Below are positions 10,101-18,639 of a DNA stretch of 64,000 nucleotides, piece after piece (the stretch's first letter is position 1; each line of letters begins with the position of its first letter). The notes under the pieces are model-generated. The model made no database searches. It saw only the letters and a program-made list of their open reading frames with translations, and was not told the origin of the DNA. The stretch is from Amphiura filiformis (Eukaryota > Echinodermata > Ophiuroidea > Amphilepidida > Amphiuridae): contig NC_092640.1 of the NCBI RefSeq assembly GCF_039555335.1, forward strand, positions 43,125,099 through 43,189,098, given 5' to 3'. Made by a program: the position numbers and the translations under genes.

Positions 10101-13064
10101 AAACGACAGATAACACCAAAAATATGAAGAAATTATTTCCAAACCGTGTTAAGTCAACAATCATTATGTTGCTCATTTTCAAGAATGCTGGTTTACAAAA
10201 AGCACGCCATTGTCTCATTTCGTGAACAATGGTACACATACCATTGTTTCCTTTCGTTTCCTTTATAATCGGTTACCCAACTGAAGCTTTAATACAAACT
10301 TTATTGCGATATCGCACATGAAAACAGTCACATGTGCACAGCCAGAGAAGATCCGATTTAATCAGTTGAGCTGTTTCAATGAGTGTTATCTTGGTTTAAT
10401 AGCTTTTAATGGGGGTTAAGTCCTGCAAAGGTCGAGATGAATTCTACTGTAGACATGACTGCATCATGTGGTGGTTGGTGTAAGTATAGAGGCCCTGCAT
10501 GCTTTTATCGAATGGCTCCAAACAAAGGATTTGAACCGGTGCCCTTCACGTAATCATGACGCAGTGCATTCCATTCAATCAAAATGTTGTCATCAACCTA
10601 TTTGATCGTAGTGCATTGCTATGTGTGTGTGAGACGAACTGTCGCGGTAGATTGCAATCATGCTTTTCTTGAATGCATTGTAGTCCGCCATATTTACGGT
10701 ATGATACGTCATGTGCACAACATCTATTGGACTGTCTTAAAACAAGAGGGTCTAACTGTAAAACTGTACGCTTTAAAAAGCGTAGAAATAATTTTTGGTT
10801 GGCGTAACCTGAATGACCCTAAAAATGCCACCCCAACCTTTTCATCGCTTATTCAGAAAAAAAAATCAAATTATATGTTTATTTTTAGATATCTTTTATT
10901 GAACAACAGCTCAAATATTGATACCTTTAGAAGCAAGTAGTTCAAATAAAAATTTCTGTGTTTTGATAAATATTGGTATCAAAGAAAGTTTGGAACCAGT
11001 CTTAAAAGACAGTCAATTGTCTGCTAATGGCAGAGAACAGTTTCTCTGAAATTAATACATCTCTAAAAGTAATTCCCCTCTTTATTACGAGACAAAAATC
11101 TGTGCTCCAAATTTTAAAACTAGCATTGCAAATAAAATGAAAAAAATATTCAGATTCAAAAGTTGCACTAAAAGCTACTTAAGTTAGTGTACCATTGCAT
11201 TCTTTACAAGACTGGTCTAGAATGATCTGCAGTACTAGTGATGACCAGGCACTAGCACTCTAGCAAAAAAACACAGGTGTGCGATTTGCCCTGATTTCTT
11301 GGATTTTTAACATTTCCCCAGATTTTTAATTGAAATATCCGGTTGCAATTTTTTTTTTTATTGTTTGTGTTTTCAATATGCAAAGTGATAATTTGTGCTC
11401 ATGTCATACTCTATTAATGATTTCAAAATGAATACAAATTAAATGCATTTTGATATCATTTATAGAGTACGACTTGAACACAAATTATCACTTTGCATAT
11501 TAAAAACACAAACAATTTTGTTTTTGTGAGTCAACCATGAATTATCCTAGCATTTAGCTCTGAACCCCTGCAGAACGCCTCGTGCAAGCATAATGATAAT
11601 TTGTGCTCATGTCATACTCTATTAATGATTTCAAAATGGATACAAATTCAATGCATTTTGAAATCATTAATAGAGTATGACTTGAACACAAATGATCACT
11701 TTGCATATTAAAAACACAAACAAGTCAACCATGAATAATCCTAGCATTTAGTTCTGGACCCCTGCAGAACGCCTCACACAAGCGCTCGGACTAATACATA
11801 CCGGAGTTTAGGAGGTACTGAAATAATTTCCGGATTTTTTTTTCAAATCCCCAATCACACCCCTGAAAAAAGTATTTTCACTGGGTTTAGGTGCAACTTT
11901 TGAAACTGCATCTCTTTATTCAAAGGGTCACCATGGCAAAACATTTTGGGCTATTAAGACAAATGAGGCATCAAATTTGCAGCACAAAAGTGGGTTTCTT
12001 TTCGCTATCTCAGTATTAAAATATGATGCATTTATGTTGAGTTATGATCTTACAATAAAGGGGAGATATTTACTTGCATGTGATGTTTTTATGAAAAAAA
12101 CAGAGATAGATTTGGTTTAAACAGCTTTCTTTTATGCATAATCTATACATTTTGTAGATAATTCTGCGAGCATTTGGAATTTTTCAAGCTGGAAATAGAT
12201 ATGATTTCTTGTTGCAGATATTTTGTTATTATGCTCTAATTCTTGTTTTCCCCCAGGTTATAATCATCTTCAGTTTTGTTGACTATTCTGCGGCTACTAT
12301 GGGTAGCTATACCTACCCTCCCTGGGCTGAGGGTATAGGCTGGACACTCACTATGACATCAATTGTTACTGTTATTGTATATGCAATTATTTACCTCATA
12401 AAAGTACCGAGTGGCAGTTTGACACAGGTATGTACACTGCAAAAAATGTTTTAATCAACATTGAGTAAAAAGGTCACAACTCAACAGTTGAGTAAAAAAT
12501 TACTCAACATTGAGTTGTGACCTATATGAACTCAATGTTGAGTAAGTTTAGTGAATTGGAACTTACGACTCGACGAAAGTTACGAATGATTTTGAGACTT
12601 ACGAAGCTTCGTAAAGTTTGGTGAAATGGACCTCTAGGAGTCTAAGCTAGTGTGCAACATAGTTCATATTTCTTAATGTGACTCATCCATCCAACTTCGG
12701 TTGATGAACTTAAATTTTGGTGAACCTTAATTTCTCTGAAATAGACTTGGTAGTTCATATTTGTATTTGTATAGGTATTATTATTCTTTCATGAACAAGA
12801 ACAATACTTCCCCCACTGGTATCAAGTATGGTTGAAAATGATTCCAAAATTTGAAAGAGAAGTTGATATTTATTTGTTGTTTTGTGCTTTCAGCGTCTAC
12901 GTCAATCTCTTAAACCAAGCTCAGACTGGGGTCCTGCTTTAAATGAGAATCGCATCACTGCCGGGTATACCATACTTGCTGGCCAAAGTGATCCTGGTCT
13001 TGCAGATGAAGAAAAACATAACGAAGCAAAGGAACACATTGCACTGAATACAAAAACTGTTTAA
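1057..13064 (+). CDS. SLC6 Na+/Cl- dependent neurotransmitter/amino-acid transporter, glycine-transporter-like, 3' part with two damaged exons
   Basis: This is the TM5-to-C-terminus part of an SLC6 symporter, a plasma-membrane protein that takes up small amino-acid-type substrates with Na+ and Cl-. Pieces: 1057-1191, 3136-3203, 5138-5262, 6701-6813, 8258-8398, 8946-9045, 9586-9676, 12257-12427 and 12894-13064. Intact junctions have GT-AG ends and matching phases, and no internal stop occurs. Family signatures are [13 protein letters not shown] in TM5, [36 protein letters not shown] and TQGGIY. The C-terminal DWGPAL motif and the [13 protein letters not shown] stretch favour the glycine-transporter branch. 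Damage: the TM6 exon lacks its first half next to a LINE, and the TM11 exon runs into a transposon. As assembled the gene cannot give a normal protein, so it may be a recent pseudogene, a mutant allele or an assembly artefact. Exact substrate is unknown. Confidence 0.85.
2325..3138 (+). mobile_element. 5'-truncated non-LTR retrotransposon (LINE, CR1/L2/Jockey-like), 3' end
   Basis: The frame from about 2325 encodes the C-terminal part of a reverse transcriptase. It shows the motif [20 protein letters not shown] and then the region after the palm domain, with one frameshift near 2730. A second frame to about 2899 ends in the typical [12 protein letters not shown] ... FRNQFKTKL tail. After it comes a 3' UTR with AAATATGAATGA-type short repeats up to about 3138, the kind of tail used by CR1/L2-like LINEs. 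The 5' end is missing. The last tail base touches SLC6 coding sequence directly. Clade assignment is from general resemblance only. Confidence 0.8.
3136..3203 (+). pseudogene. SLC6 exon encoding the end of TM6, 5' half missing
   Basis: Codons read [21 protein letters not shown] and end in a partial Arg codon before donor GTGAGT. In SLC6 proteins this follows VW.DAATQIFFSL in the same exon, but here the bases just upstream are the LINE tail. No acceptor AG lies between the tail and the codons; the nearest upstream AG is about 140 bases away inside the LINE 3' UTR. The first ~13 codons, including TM6 residues near the substrate and ion sites, are absent from 1192-3135 on this strand. The exon is therefore broken as assembled. 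Confidence 0.75.
3204..5137. other. SLC6 intron
   Basis: No further coding homology seen. Open frames on the minus strand at 3259-3840 show no recognisable domain. The stretch is AT-rich with homopolymer runs (T-rich around 4561 and 4984). Confidence 0.5.
5138..5262 (+). CDS. SLC6 exon encoding TM7
   Basis: It starts by completing the split Arg codon of the previous exon and leaves one base for the next (phase 1). Residues [13 protein letters not shown] then [16 protein letters not shown] give TM7 and the start of extracellular loop 4. The acceptor is CCCATTCTAG and the donor GTAGTAAT. A MITE sits seven bases into the following intron. Confidence 0.9.
5277..5544 (+). mobile_element. Non-autonomous hAT-type MITE, family with CAGGCGG termini, copy 1
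   Basis: The element starts CAGGCGGCA and ends ACCGCCTG (short terminal inverted repeats) and is flanked by a perfect 8-bp duplication ATAAAAGT at 5269-5276 and 5545-5552. The 8-bp target duplication and CAG-type ends are hallmarks of hAT elements. A second copy in the same orientation is at 58187-58455, about 95% identical by eye. No coding capacity is evident. Confidence 0.88.
5660..6490. repeat. Foldback (inverted-repeat) element with a SINE inserted in its left arm
   Basis: Arm motifs GTAAGGCATGCAACTTAATAG (around 5690) and TATACCATAGAATTCCGTC (around 6150) recur in reverse order and complement at about 6340-6480. The left arm is split by the SINE at 5731-6119 and the right arm is continuous, so the SINE arrived later. 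Confidence 0.75.
5731..6119 (+). mobile_element. tRNA-derived SINE, full-length copy 1
   Basis: The head is tRNA-like: A-box-like TTAGCTCAATCGATAAGG and B-box GGGTTCGAACCC, set about as far apart as in a tRNA gene. The body ends GCGCACTATAAATCACTGCGC followed by a T run. Other copies are a full one at 33455-33812, an inverted one at 35232-35603, and 3' ends at 9482-9561 and 17115-17216. Confidence 0.88.
6701..6813 (+). CDS. SLC6 exon encoding loop 4 end and TM8
   Basis: Phase 1 in, phase 0 out; acceptor is a T tract plus CAG and the donor is GTACGT. It encodes [14 protein letters not shown] and then [18 protein letters not shown]. Most animal SLC6 members have GLDSQF at the end of this segment, where Asp and Ser help form the Na+ and Cl- sites. 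Here the acidic residue is Glu and the Ser is kept. Confidence 0.92.
7370..7560. repeat. GC-rich dispersed repeat fragment in an SLC6 intron
   Basis: A stretch with GGGGGCACAGCCCCCTCTG-type sequence differs sharply in composition from its surroundings and ends in CACACCACTG. It looks like a non-autonomous DNA-transposon end, but I could not place both termini. Confidence 0.4.
8030..8115 (-). repeat. tRNA-like SINE head
   Basis: On the minus strand a B-box-like GGGTTCAAATCC follows a region with tRNA-like spacing. There is no proper cloverleaf, so this is a SINE or pseudo-tRNA relic rather than a tRNA gene. Confidence 0.4.
8258..8398 (+). CDS. SLC6 exon encoding intracellular loop and TM9
   Basis: Forty-seven codons, phase 0 at both ends. 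It begins [14 protein letters not shown] (family pattern QF..VE.....DE) and continues to [22 protein letters not shown]9. The acceptor is TACCATAG and the donor GTAAGG. Confidence 0.93.
8490..8905. repeat. Foldback repeat in SLC6 intron
   Basis: ACATTTTCAGAAAGGAAATGA near 8522 and TTTGAGAAAAGCGCCAAAAT near 8590 recur as complements around 8700-8840, giving a hairpin of about 400 bases. No target duplication was found. Confidence 0.6.
8946..9045 (+). CDS. SLC6 exon encoding TM10
   Basis: Phase 0 in, phase 1 out; acceptor TTTTTCCAG, donor GTAAGG. It encodes [16 protein letters not shown] then a hydrophobic run ending EVLIISYAY, matching TM10 of SLC6 and the conserved QGG-Y motif across the exon join. 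Confidence 0.93.
9482..9561 (+). mobile_element. 3' end of the tRNA-derived SINE family
   Basis: The sequence matches the last ~80 bases of the SINE at 5731-6119 (TGTGGATCAACGTCTAGGCA ... ATAAATCACTGCGC). The tRNA-like head is missing. It ends only about 25 bases before the acceptor of the next SLC6 exon, so the SINE tail contributes to the polypyrimidine tract region. Confidence 0.8.
9586..9676 (+). pseudogene. SLC6 exon entering TM11, interrupted at its 3' end
   Basis: It completes a split Gly codon and reads [19 protein letters not shown] then [10 protein letters not shown], the start of TM11. Homology stops at the TP-Leu point, where sequence shared with two other dispersed copies begins (CATACTGCAG). 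No GT donor is present at the homology end. Continued reading meets an in-frame TGA at 9732-9734. A donor-like GTAAGTA lies beyond the element, at 10480. Confidence 0.8.
9677..10468 (+). mobile_element. Terminal-inverted-repeat element, CATACTGCAG family, copy 1, inserted in an SLC6 exon
   Basis: The left end is CATACTGCAGTTACTG and the right end GACTGCATCATG; reversed, the right end reads CATGATGCAGTC, so the termini are imperfect inverted repeats. Other copies: 37094-37711 (opposite strand, nearly full) and a diverged partial one at 31755-32190. This copy is longer because a 169-bp stretch (starting TAGTTAACGTCGCTG at 9783 and again at 9952) is duplicated in tandem. No long open frame; the superfamily is unassigned. 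Confidence 0.75.
10469..10486 (+). promoter_or_regulatory. Orphan splice-donor stretch, probable displaced end of the TM11 exon
   Basis: Between the element ending at 10468 and the repeat starting at 10487 lies an 18-base island, TGGTGGTTGGTGTAAGTA, with a strong 5' splice site. If the element is ignored, the exon would gain about three codons before a GT donor in phase 0. That restores the family spacing between the TM11 TP motif and the next exon's FSF motif. This is inference from spacing. Confidence 0.5.
10487..10735 (+). repeat. Dispersed repeat R2, copy 1
   Basis: The run from AGAGGCCCTGCATGC to GTGCACAACATCTATTGG is repeated on the opposite strand at 44843-45085, with a shorter piece on the plus strand at 44276-44345 (TTGTCATGAACCTATTTGATCG). 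A GGATTTGAACCGG stretch near 10530 looks like a tRNA B-box, so a SINE origin is possible. Confidence 0.75.
11343..11790 (+). repeat. Two tandem hairpin units of about 215-220 bp
   Basis: Each unit has an inverted repeat (GATAATTTGTGCTCATGTC ... complement GACTTGAACACAAATTATC) followed by a shared segment (GAGTCAACCATGAAT ... CCTGCAGAACGCCTC). The second unit begins about 220 bases after the first, so a foldback element has been duplicated in tandem. Confidence 0.8.
12257..12427 (+). CDS. SLC6 exon encoding end of TM11 and TM12
   Basis: Fifty-seven codons, phase 0 at both ends; acceptor TTTTCCCCCAG, donor GTATGT. It encodes [18 protein letters not shown], then [13 protein letters not shown] and a hydrophobic TM12 ending [11 protein letters not shown], which fits the Y.YP.WA...GW pattern of the family. 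Confidence 0.93.
12894..13064 (+). CDS. SLC6 terminal exon, cytoplasmic C-terminus
   Basis: The acceptor is TTGTGCTTTCAG and the stop TAA is at 13062-13064. It reads [20 protein letters not shown] and then a charged tail ending NTKTV. The K(P/A)..DWGPAL block is typical of the tails of glycine- and amino-acid-type SLC6 members. ATTAAA at 13138-13143 is the nearest candidate poly(A) signal. Confidence 0.9.
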   Translation, partial: RLRQSLKPSSDWGPALNENRITAGYTILAGQSDPGLADEEKHNEAKEHIALNTKTV

Positions 13065-13339
13065 GGTTACGGAGGGTGAAAATTCCACTCAACTTGTCTT
13101 TTGTTTTTTAATTTTTATTTATGAAGTATATGTATATATTAAACATCTCAGGGATGTAGATTGAAAAAATTGTATCAACAAAGTATTTTTGAAATTATTT
13201 TTGTGTATCAATATTTGCTCTAGATATCCCACAGCACTAATTCTTTTTTAAAGACAGTTCTTGTTTTAAGGGGACACTACACTAAATCCTTCCGCATTTG
13301 GTGTAACTCATGGAAGAAAGAGAAGGTGTGAGGGGCTAT
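13065..13339. other. SLC6 3' UTR and downstream spacer
   Basis: No gene. It is AT-rich with ATTAAA at 13138 and a mostly unique sequence up to the element at 13340. Confidence 0.5.
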
Positions 13340-13856
13340 CCCAGGTGGGTTCAGTCTTCACTGACAATGTGTACGCATGATGGTTCCAATTAGGGGTACT
13401 TTTCAAGAAATGTCCGCGGAATTTTCAAAGACAAAATTGTTCGCGATTGTCCAAATTAGGGGTGTTTTGGAGCAAAATTGTCCTTGAAATGAAAAATAGG
13501 GTGTATTTCTAGGACTTTGGTCCGCGTTTTACCGCTACAGTTTTCGTTATTGTCCTCATCTCCCCGTGAAATAGGGGGAAAATTCAAAAGCGTCCTTGAA
13601 ATGGTAAAAATAGGGGTATTTCTTTCGGGAAAATGTCCTTGATTCCTCGTGATAAGGGGGTGAAATGAAAATGCGTCCTCAAAATGATAAAAATAGGGGA
13701 GGTATTTGGGGGCAAATTTTCCTTGATTTCGCGGAAAAATAGGGGGTAAAATTGCTGCAAATGTCCTCGATTCCCCGTGAAATAGGGGTCATTTTCAAAT
13801 CCTGGAACGGTCATACGTCCTACAATGTACCTTTAAATACAAACTGAACCCACCGG
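13340..13856. mobile_element. Inverted-repeat element with 8-bp flanking duplication
   Basis: Ends are CCCAGGTGGGTTCAGT and ACTGAACCCACCGG. GGGGCTAT flanks both sides (13332-13339, 13857-13864), which suggests hAT-like insertion. The interior repeats a degenerate module around GTCCTTGAAATG...AAAATAGGGG about six times. The right flank starts another repeat (GGGGGCTATCATTTTC) also present inverted near 44680, so this element landed inside an older one. Confidence 0.65.
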
Positions 13857-15200
13857 GGGGCTATCATTTTCTTTGGAAGGGGGAATCCCAAATATACATG
13901 GGGGCCCCGTGGGTTAGATTTTAAAAGGTATGCCAACATTTCCTGTCATCCTCCCCTGGCCCTGCTTTCGGCCAGCCTAACTTTGCCAATGTGGAAACTT
14001 TAAATGGCCTAGATATTATGATGCAGATTTGAATGTTTCTGTAGTGTTTCCTAAGCCTTATAAAGATGCACTGTAAATGTTTGCCAAAACTGCTCCCCCC
14101 TCCCCCATTCTACCCTACCCCCAGGACTCATAATTATTATGCACCTAGTTACTTTATTGTATTTTCACATGTATTTCAATGGGACATTTATTTAGTGATG
14201 TGCCCCTTATAGTGATTATTATTCCAGTGCATGAACTGGCAACCCTATCATTTTCATTTGATTGCTAAAATCACTGAAGCATATGCACAGTGGAGCATGA
14301 GTATTCAACCAGCACTATACTAGACAAAATCAATAAAATAAGTACTATCACCTTGGCCCTGGCAACATTAACTAGCATTGTAAACAAGTTAGCACATGGT
14401 TTGAACATGATATTGATAGTGTGGAAGTTTTGGCAGAAATTTGTCAATTTCTGCAAGTTTTGTGAAAATCAATTGATACTTCCCATGCAGTAAGGATTAT
14501 CAGTAGTAATACAGGAGCACTGCACCTGGAATATTATGGGATTGTGAATTGATACTGTGAAATAGCAGAAAATGTGAGTACTTGAAACTAAATGTGTGGA
14601 TATCTCAGAACTCCATTTTGGACCATTTGGCCTGATATGCTGAGATGAAATAAATTATTTTTAATGTTTCCCGTAGCTGATTCATAAAATTTTGATATGC
14701 ATGTGTTAGCTGATACTTCAAAGAAATAATGTAGGGAATAATTGTGTCAATATATTGGCACACTAAATTAATATTGTTGTTGCAAAAAAGACGACATTTA
14801 CCCCATCATTTTCATTGACATTCTGTGAACTGTTTTAAATCAGGAGGACCTATCGAAAGAATAAATAGGTACATTATTTCATTGGTTTGTTTGTAACACA
14901 TATGCGAAATCGCAATGAAATCGGACCCTCTCCCCATATTTTCCTGGCCTCTTTCCCAAAAAACCTCATGCTCATGAAATTGAACACAAATTGAAACACT
15001 TACAAAGTACATTTGTGTATGAGCTATGACGTTAAAAGTATTACAATAATAATCATTAGAGTGTCAACTTTAAGATGAAGTATGATTTTAGGCCTGCCAT
15101 GTTTATTTTTTGAAAAACAAAATATTTTAGGTGGCTACGTGCAGCCAATTTGCCTACACAAAATGTCAAAATCCTGTATAACCTTAATGAGCAAATGTTA
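13857..15200. other. Repeat remnant, then no gene
   Basis: The first ~60 bases belong to the GGGGGCTATCATTTTC repeat. From about 14000 to 15200 I see AT-rich sequence, no recognisable coding homology and no clear repeat. Confidence 0.4.
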
Positions 15201-15214
15201 CATCTATACTATAA

Positions 15215-15905
15215 TAATCATAAGCTCTGTCTGTGTGTCTGTGTGTCTGTGTATCTGTGTGTCTGTGTGTCCGGCTATGCGTTTCGCTGCGCTTCGACGC
15301 ATCGTTCCGCTATTTCAGACATGGATGGGTATCGGCCGTGCGCTGTTTACCGGGTAGTTTCGAAGGTCATCGGAGGTCAAGGTCAAAGGTCAAAATTTCA
15401 AACTTTGTCCGATCGGGCCCAAACTTGGTGGGTGGGATCCTTGATATGAGGGGAATATATGCGCGAAATAAAATCGAGGTCGACCGAGGTCAAAGGTCAT
15501 TGCGGAGGGGTCACATTTCAAACTTTGTCCGATTGGGCTCAAACTTGGTGGGTGGAATCCTTCGTATGAGGGGAGCATGAAAAACATTATATGGAGGTCA
15601 TCCGAGGTCAAAGGTCAAAGGTCATGGATTTCAAACTTTGTCAGATCGGGCTCAAACTTGGTGGGTGGAATCCTTGATACGAGGGGAATATATGCGCGAA
15701 ATAAAATCGAGGTCAACCGAGGTCAAAGGTCATGTAGGGGCTAAATTTCAACTTTGCCCTATTGGGCTTAAACTTGATAGGTGGAATCCTTCATATAAGG
15801 GGAGCATGAAAAAAATTACACCGAGGTCAAAGGTCATCTGGGGTCAAACAGTATCGCTATCGTGCCAGTGCTCTCACAGCATCAGGGCTCTCACAGCTGC
15901 AGGTG
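15215..15905 (+). repeat. TCTG/TGTG microsatellite head plus ~115-bp tandem array rich in AGGTCA half-sites
   Basis: A (TGTCTG)n-like tract leads into CCGGCTATGCGTTTCGC, then four to five degenerate units of CAAACTTTGTCCGATCGGGC ... GAGGTCAAAGGTCA. Units alternate between two spacer types (AATATATGCGCGAAAT and GGGGAGCATGAAAA). The array ends with GCTCTCACAGCTGCAGGTGCAC. A second, truncated copy of the same element starts at 15925. Confidence 0.85.
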
Positions 15906-16450
15906 CACTATACTAATAAAATAATAAGCGGGCTGTATCTGTCTGTCTATCTATCTGTCTGTCCGGCTATGCGTTTCGCCGTGCTTCGACGCATCGCGCT
16001 GAAATTTCGCATATAGATAGGTATCGGGAAAAGCATGTTGGCCATGTGGTTTTCAAGGTCATCGGAGGTCAAGGTCAAAGGTCAAATGGGGAAAATACCC
16101 CACATGGATACAAAGCAGCAAGTGGATAAAAAGAATTCAGTAGACAATCTACAACAAGTTTCAAGCTGCCCAAGCGGGTGTCATTCAGCTTTTGGCTATC
16201 TGCCCAATTTGAAATGCACTGTAATGTCTACCCAGAATGCATTGCTGCAAATGATTTGTACATTTCAAACTTTGTCCGATCGGGCCCAAACTTGCTGCCA
16301 ATGAATTCTATAAGCGCCCATACGCCAATAAGTGCCCACACCCAATAAGTGCCCATACCCCAATAAGCGCCCATACCCCAATAAGCGCCCATACCCCAAT
16401 AAGTGCTCTCACAGCATCAGGGCTCTCACAGCCGCAGGTGCACTAGTGGC
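15905..16450 (+). repeat. Second copy of the same element, truncated, with an 18-bp tandem repeat
   Basis: GCGGGCTGTATCTGTCTG, CCGGCTATGCGTTTCGCC and GGAGGTCAAGGTCAAAGG mirror the first copy. One unit fragment recurs at 16262-16292, followed by about five units of CCCATACCCCAATAAGCG (about 16308-16405). The same GCTCTCACAGC...GCAGGTGCAC end follows. Confidence 0.8.
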
Positions 16451-16472
16451 TTTAAAAGAAACACTATGTTTG

Positions 16473-17096
16473 TGTGACGGGACCGAGCGGCTAGGTACTT
16501 AGGTAACAAGTGGTTTAATTGGTGGGTTTGCCGGAGCTGGAATCCGGCTACGCACTGGAGGAGTCTGTGATGGACCACAAAGAAATCTACGGTGATACCT
16601 TGTTTTCACTTTCAACTGGTACTTATTTATTCTTAGCACTACTATATCTATAACATTCTACTGGTTCTCAGTCTACTACTATCTTCAAAATCAATAGTCA
16701 TCACACGTGCTAATCAACAACAGGCTGTTAAGATCTGTCAAGGAAGGCAGCAGTACAACAAGTGAACACGAGCTACTGCGCCAGCAATAGTACACGGGAA
16801 TGAAACAGGCTAACAGACCCCCAGAACAGCAGGCTGAATCCCCAGCACTGTTTTAGTGATAAATATCGCTCGTTTCCGGGTTGTTTACACACAATTCATG
16901 AAATCGCCAATCTCTGCTTTCTCCGGATTACGTCATTTCTCATGCTATTAGAAAGCGCGCCAATCAGGGCGGCCCATTACCACTTAATTGATTGATTGAT
17001 AATGACGTAATGCAGAAATGAATTTAAAGGCGCACTACGTGACTTGGATAGTAAAATTAAAGGATACTACTTAATAATATTTCGAATCCCGTCACA
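16473..17096. mobile_element. Solo-LTR-like element (Ty3/gypsy-type ends)
   Basis: The unit starts TGTGACGGGA and ends TCCCGTCACA, is 624 bp long, and is flanked by TTTG at 16469-16472 and 17097-17100. TG...CA ends with a short target duplication are usual for LTRs, and no internal retroelement sequence lies beside it. A cut-and-paste MITE with 10-bp inverted ends is the alternative. Confidence 0.65.
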
Positions 17097-17114
17097 TTTG
17101 TTTTCATTGGGAAT

Positions 17115-17216
17115 ACACTGTGAAGTGTTCGAGGCTTTATGGATTGTAGCTTGTGGATCAACGTTTACGTGTTGTGCCTGTGTGTAGCGCGCTATAAATC
17201 ACTGCACTTTTTTTAA
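17115..17216 (+). mobile_element. 3' end of the tRNA-derived SINE family
   Basis: TTGTGGATCAACGTTTACG ... GCGCTATAAATCACTGCAC matches the SINE tail, diverged. The head is missing. Confidence 0.75.
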
Positions 17217-17952
17217 TACATTTAGGATGCATAAATATATTACAATTGTTTCGTTGTTTTTTTTCCAAATGCACATAAAAGCATATGCAATTAAGACATA
17301 TAATTATCTTTGGTGAATTTCAACCTCCAAAGCATTAAGCAACCCACATTATGTTGTTATTGTGGTTGCCATCTTGGTCATGCATCATCATCATAATTTC
17401 AATTCTTAGCAGCAATATTGTCTCACCAAGTGATGGGACACTAACGTAAAATACTAGTAAACTAAATTAGTAGTATTTAGATGGCTATAGATGATATAAA
17501 ACCAATGTACAAATTAAGCCACAATCCAAATTGACTTTGGTGCTCTAAAAATGTAATGAATATGGTAAATCAGATTGTTCTATTTTACATTTTGTGGTGT
17601 TTATTTAATAAAACAATATCAGGGGCAAAGAATTTTATAGAAATTTCCATATTTGTTTTCATAAATGGACAGATATTCTGTCATTTTTTATCAACAACTG
17701 TGTATATCAACAATATTGGGTTATGTTATAGACGGAAGTTTGCCGTTTTACAGAAAATTGGGAACTTCGAAAACAGAAAATGGAAATCTGAAATATGTTG
17801 AAAAAGTGGTAAAAACAATCGTAGAAATACAAAAAGTCAATAAAGAATAAAACCAGTGCAGTGTTGATCTATTACACTATATACAATTTTAGTTCGAAAA
17901 AGTTTTTAGAAAACGTGTGAAAATGAAGGCCCGATATATTATACATGTATCA
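17217..17952. other. No gene seen
   Basis: AT-rich unique-looking sequence. Open frames around 17556-17850 show no recognisable domain. Confidence 0.4.
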
Positions 17953-18161
17953 TAAACTCCTCAACAAAAGTTTGGAAAGTTTTTTTAAGCATCTATATTA
18001 TTATTTGTGACATGTGCATATCGTGTTTCATATCAATGGATACGTTACTTCCCTTTACAATGACACTACATTTGACACAATCACCTTTTTCACGGCTAAG
18101 TACACGTCTTGTGAAATGAATGTAGCGGAGTCTCAAACAGAATGTGCCAAATTGACCATTA

Positions 18162-18603
18162 GGGGCTGTGCAATAATTATGAGCCCTGGGGAGGGTAAAA
18201 TTGGGGGGCAAGAAATTTTGGCGAGCCGAAAGGGGGGCAAACAATTTTGGCAAGCCGAGGGGGGGGGCAAGCAATTTTTGGCACGCATTCACATGGCGCC
18301 TTTTTAATAAAACGCTCTAAAATGACATAGGAAAATGGTACGGAAACGCTTAAATATGCAAATTTTCCTGCTCGCTGCGCTCGCAACATACATCTAGACC
18401 ATTTAAAGTTTGGAATTTGGGATCCCAAAAATTTGGCATGTTCAGGGGGGGGGCGGGCCGAGAGGGGGGGGGGCAAGCGATTTTTGGCGGGCCGAGAGGG
18501 GGGGGGCAAGCGATTTTGGCGGGCCGAGAGGGGGGCAAGCGATTTTTGGCGAGGCGTTCGGAAATTTTACCCCCAGGGGGGCTCATAATTATTGCACAGC
18601 CCC
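18162..18603. mobile_element. PIF/Harbinger-type MITE nested in the Tc1 element
   Basis: It starts GGGGCTGTGCAATAATTATG and ends with the complement, flanked by the 3-bp duplication TTA (18159-18161, 18604-18606), the target site expected for PIF/Harbinger. The interior has G-rich repeated modules (GGGGGGCAAGCGATTTTTGG type) in opposite orientations. Confidence 0.85.
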
Positions 18604-18639
18604 TTATCATGCCATCATTCTGTGCTCAAACACTAGTCA

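Noticed and set aside
12209..12256. Upstream in-frame extension of the TM12 exon (acceptor near 12217)
   Set aside because: The extra residues have no match to the SLC6 family, and the CCCCCAG acceptor at 12256 gives the expected start.
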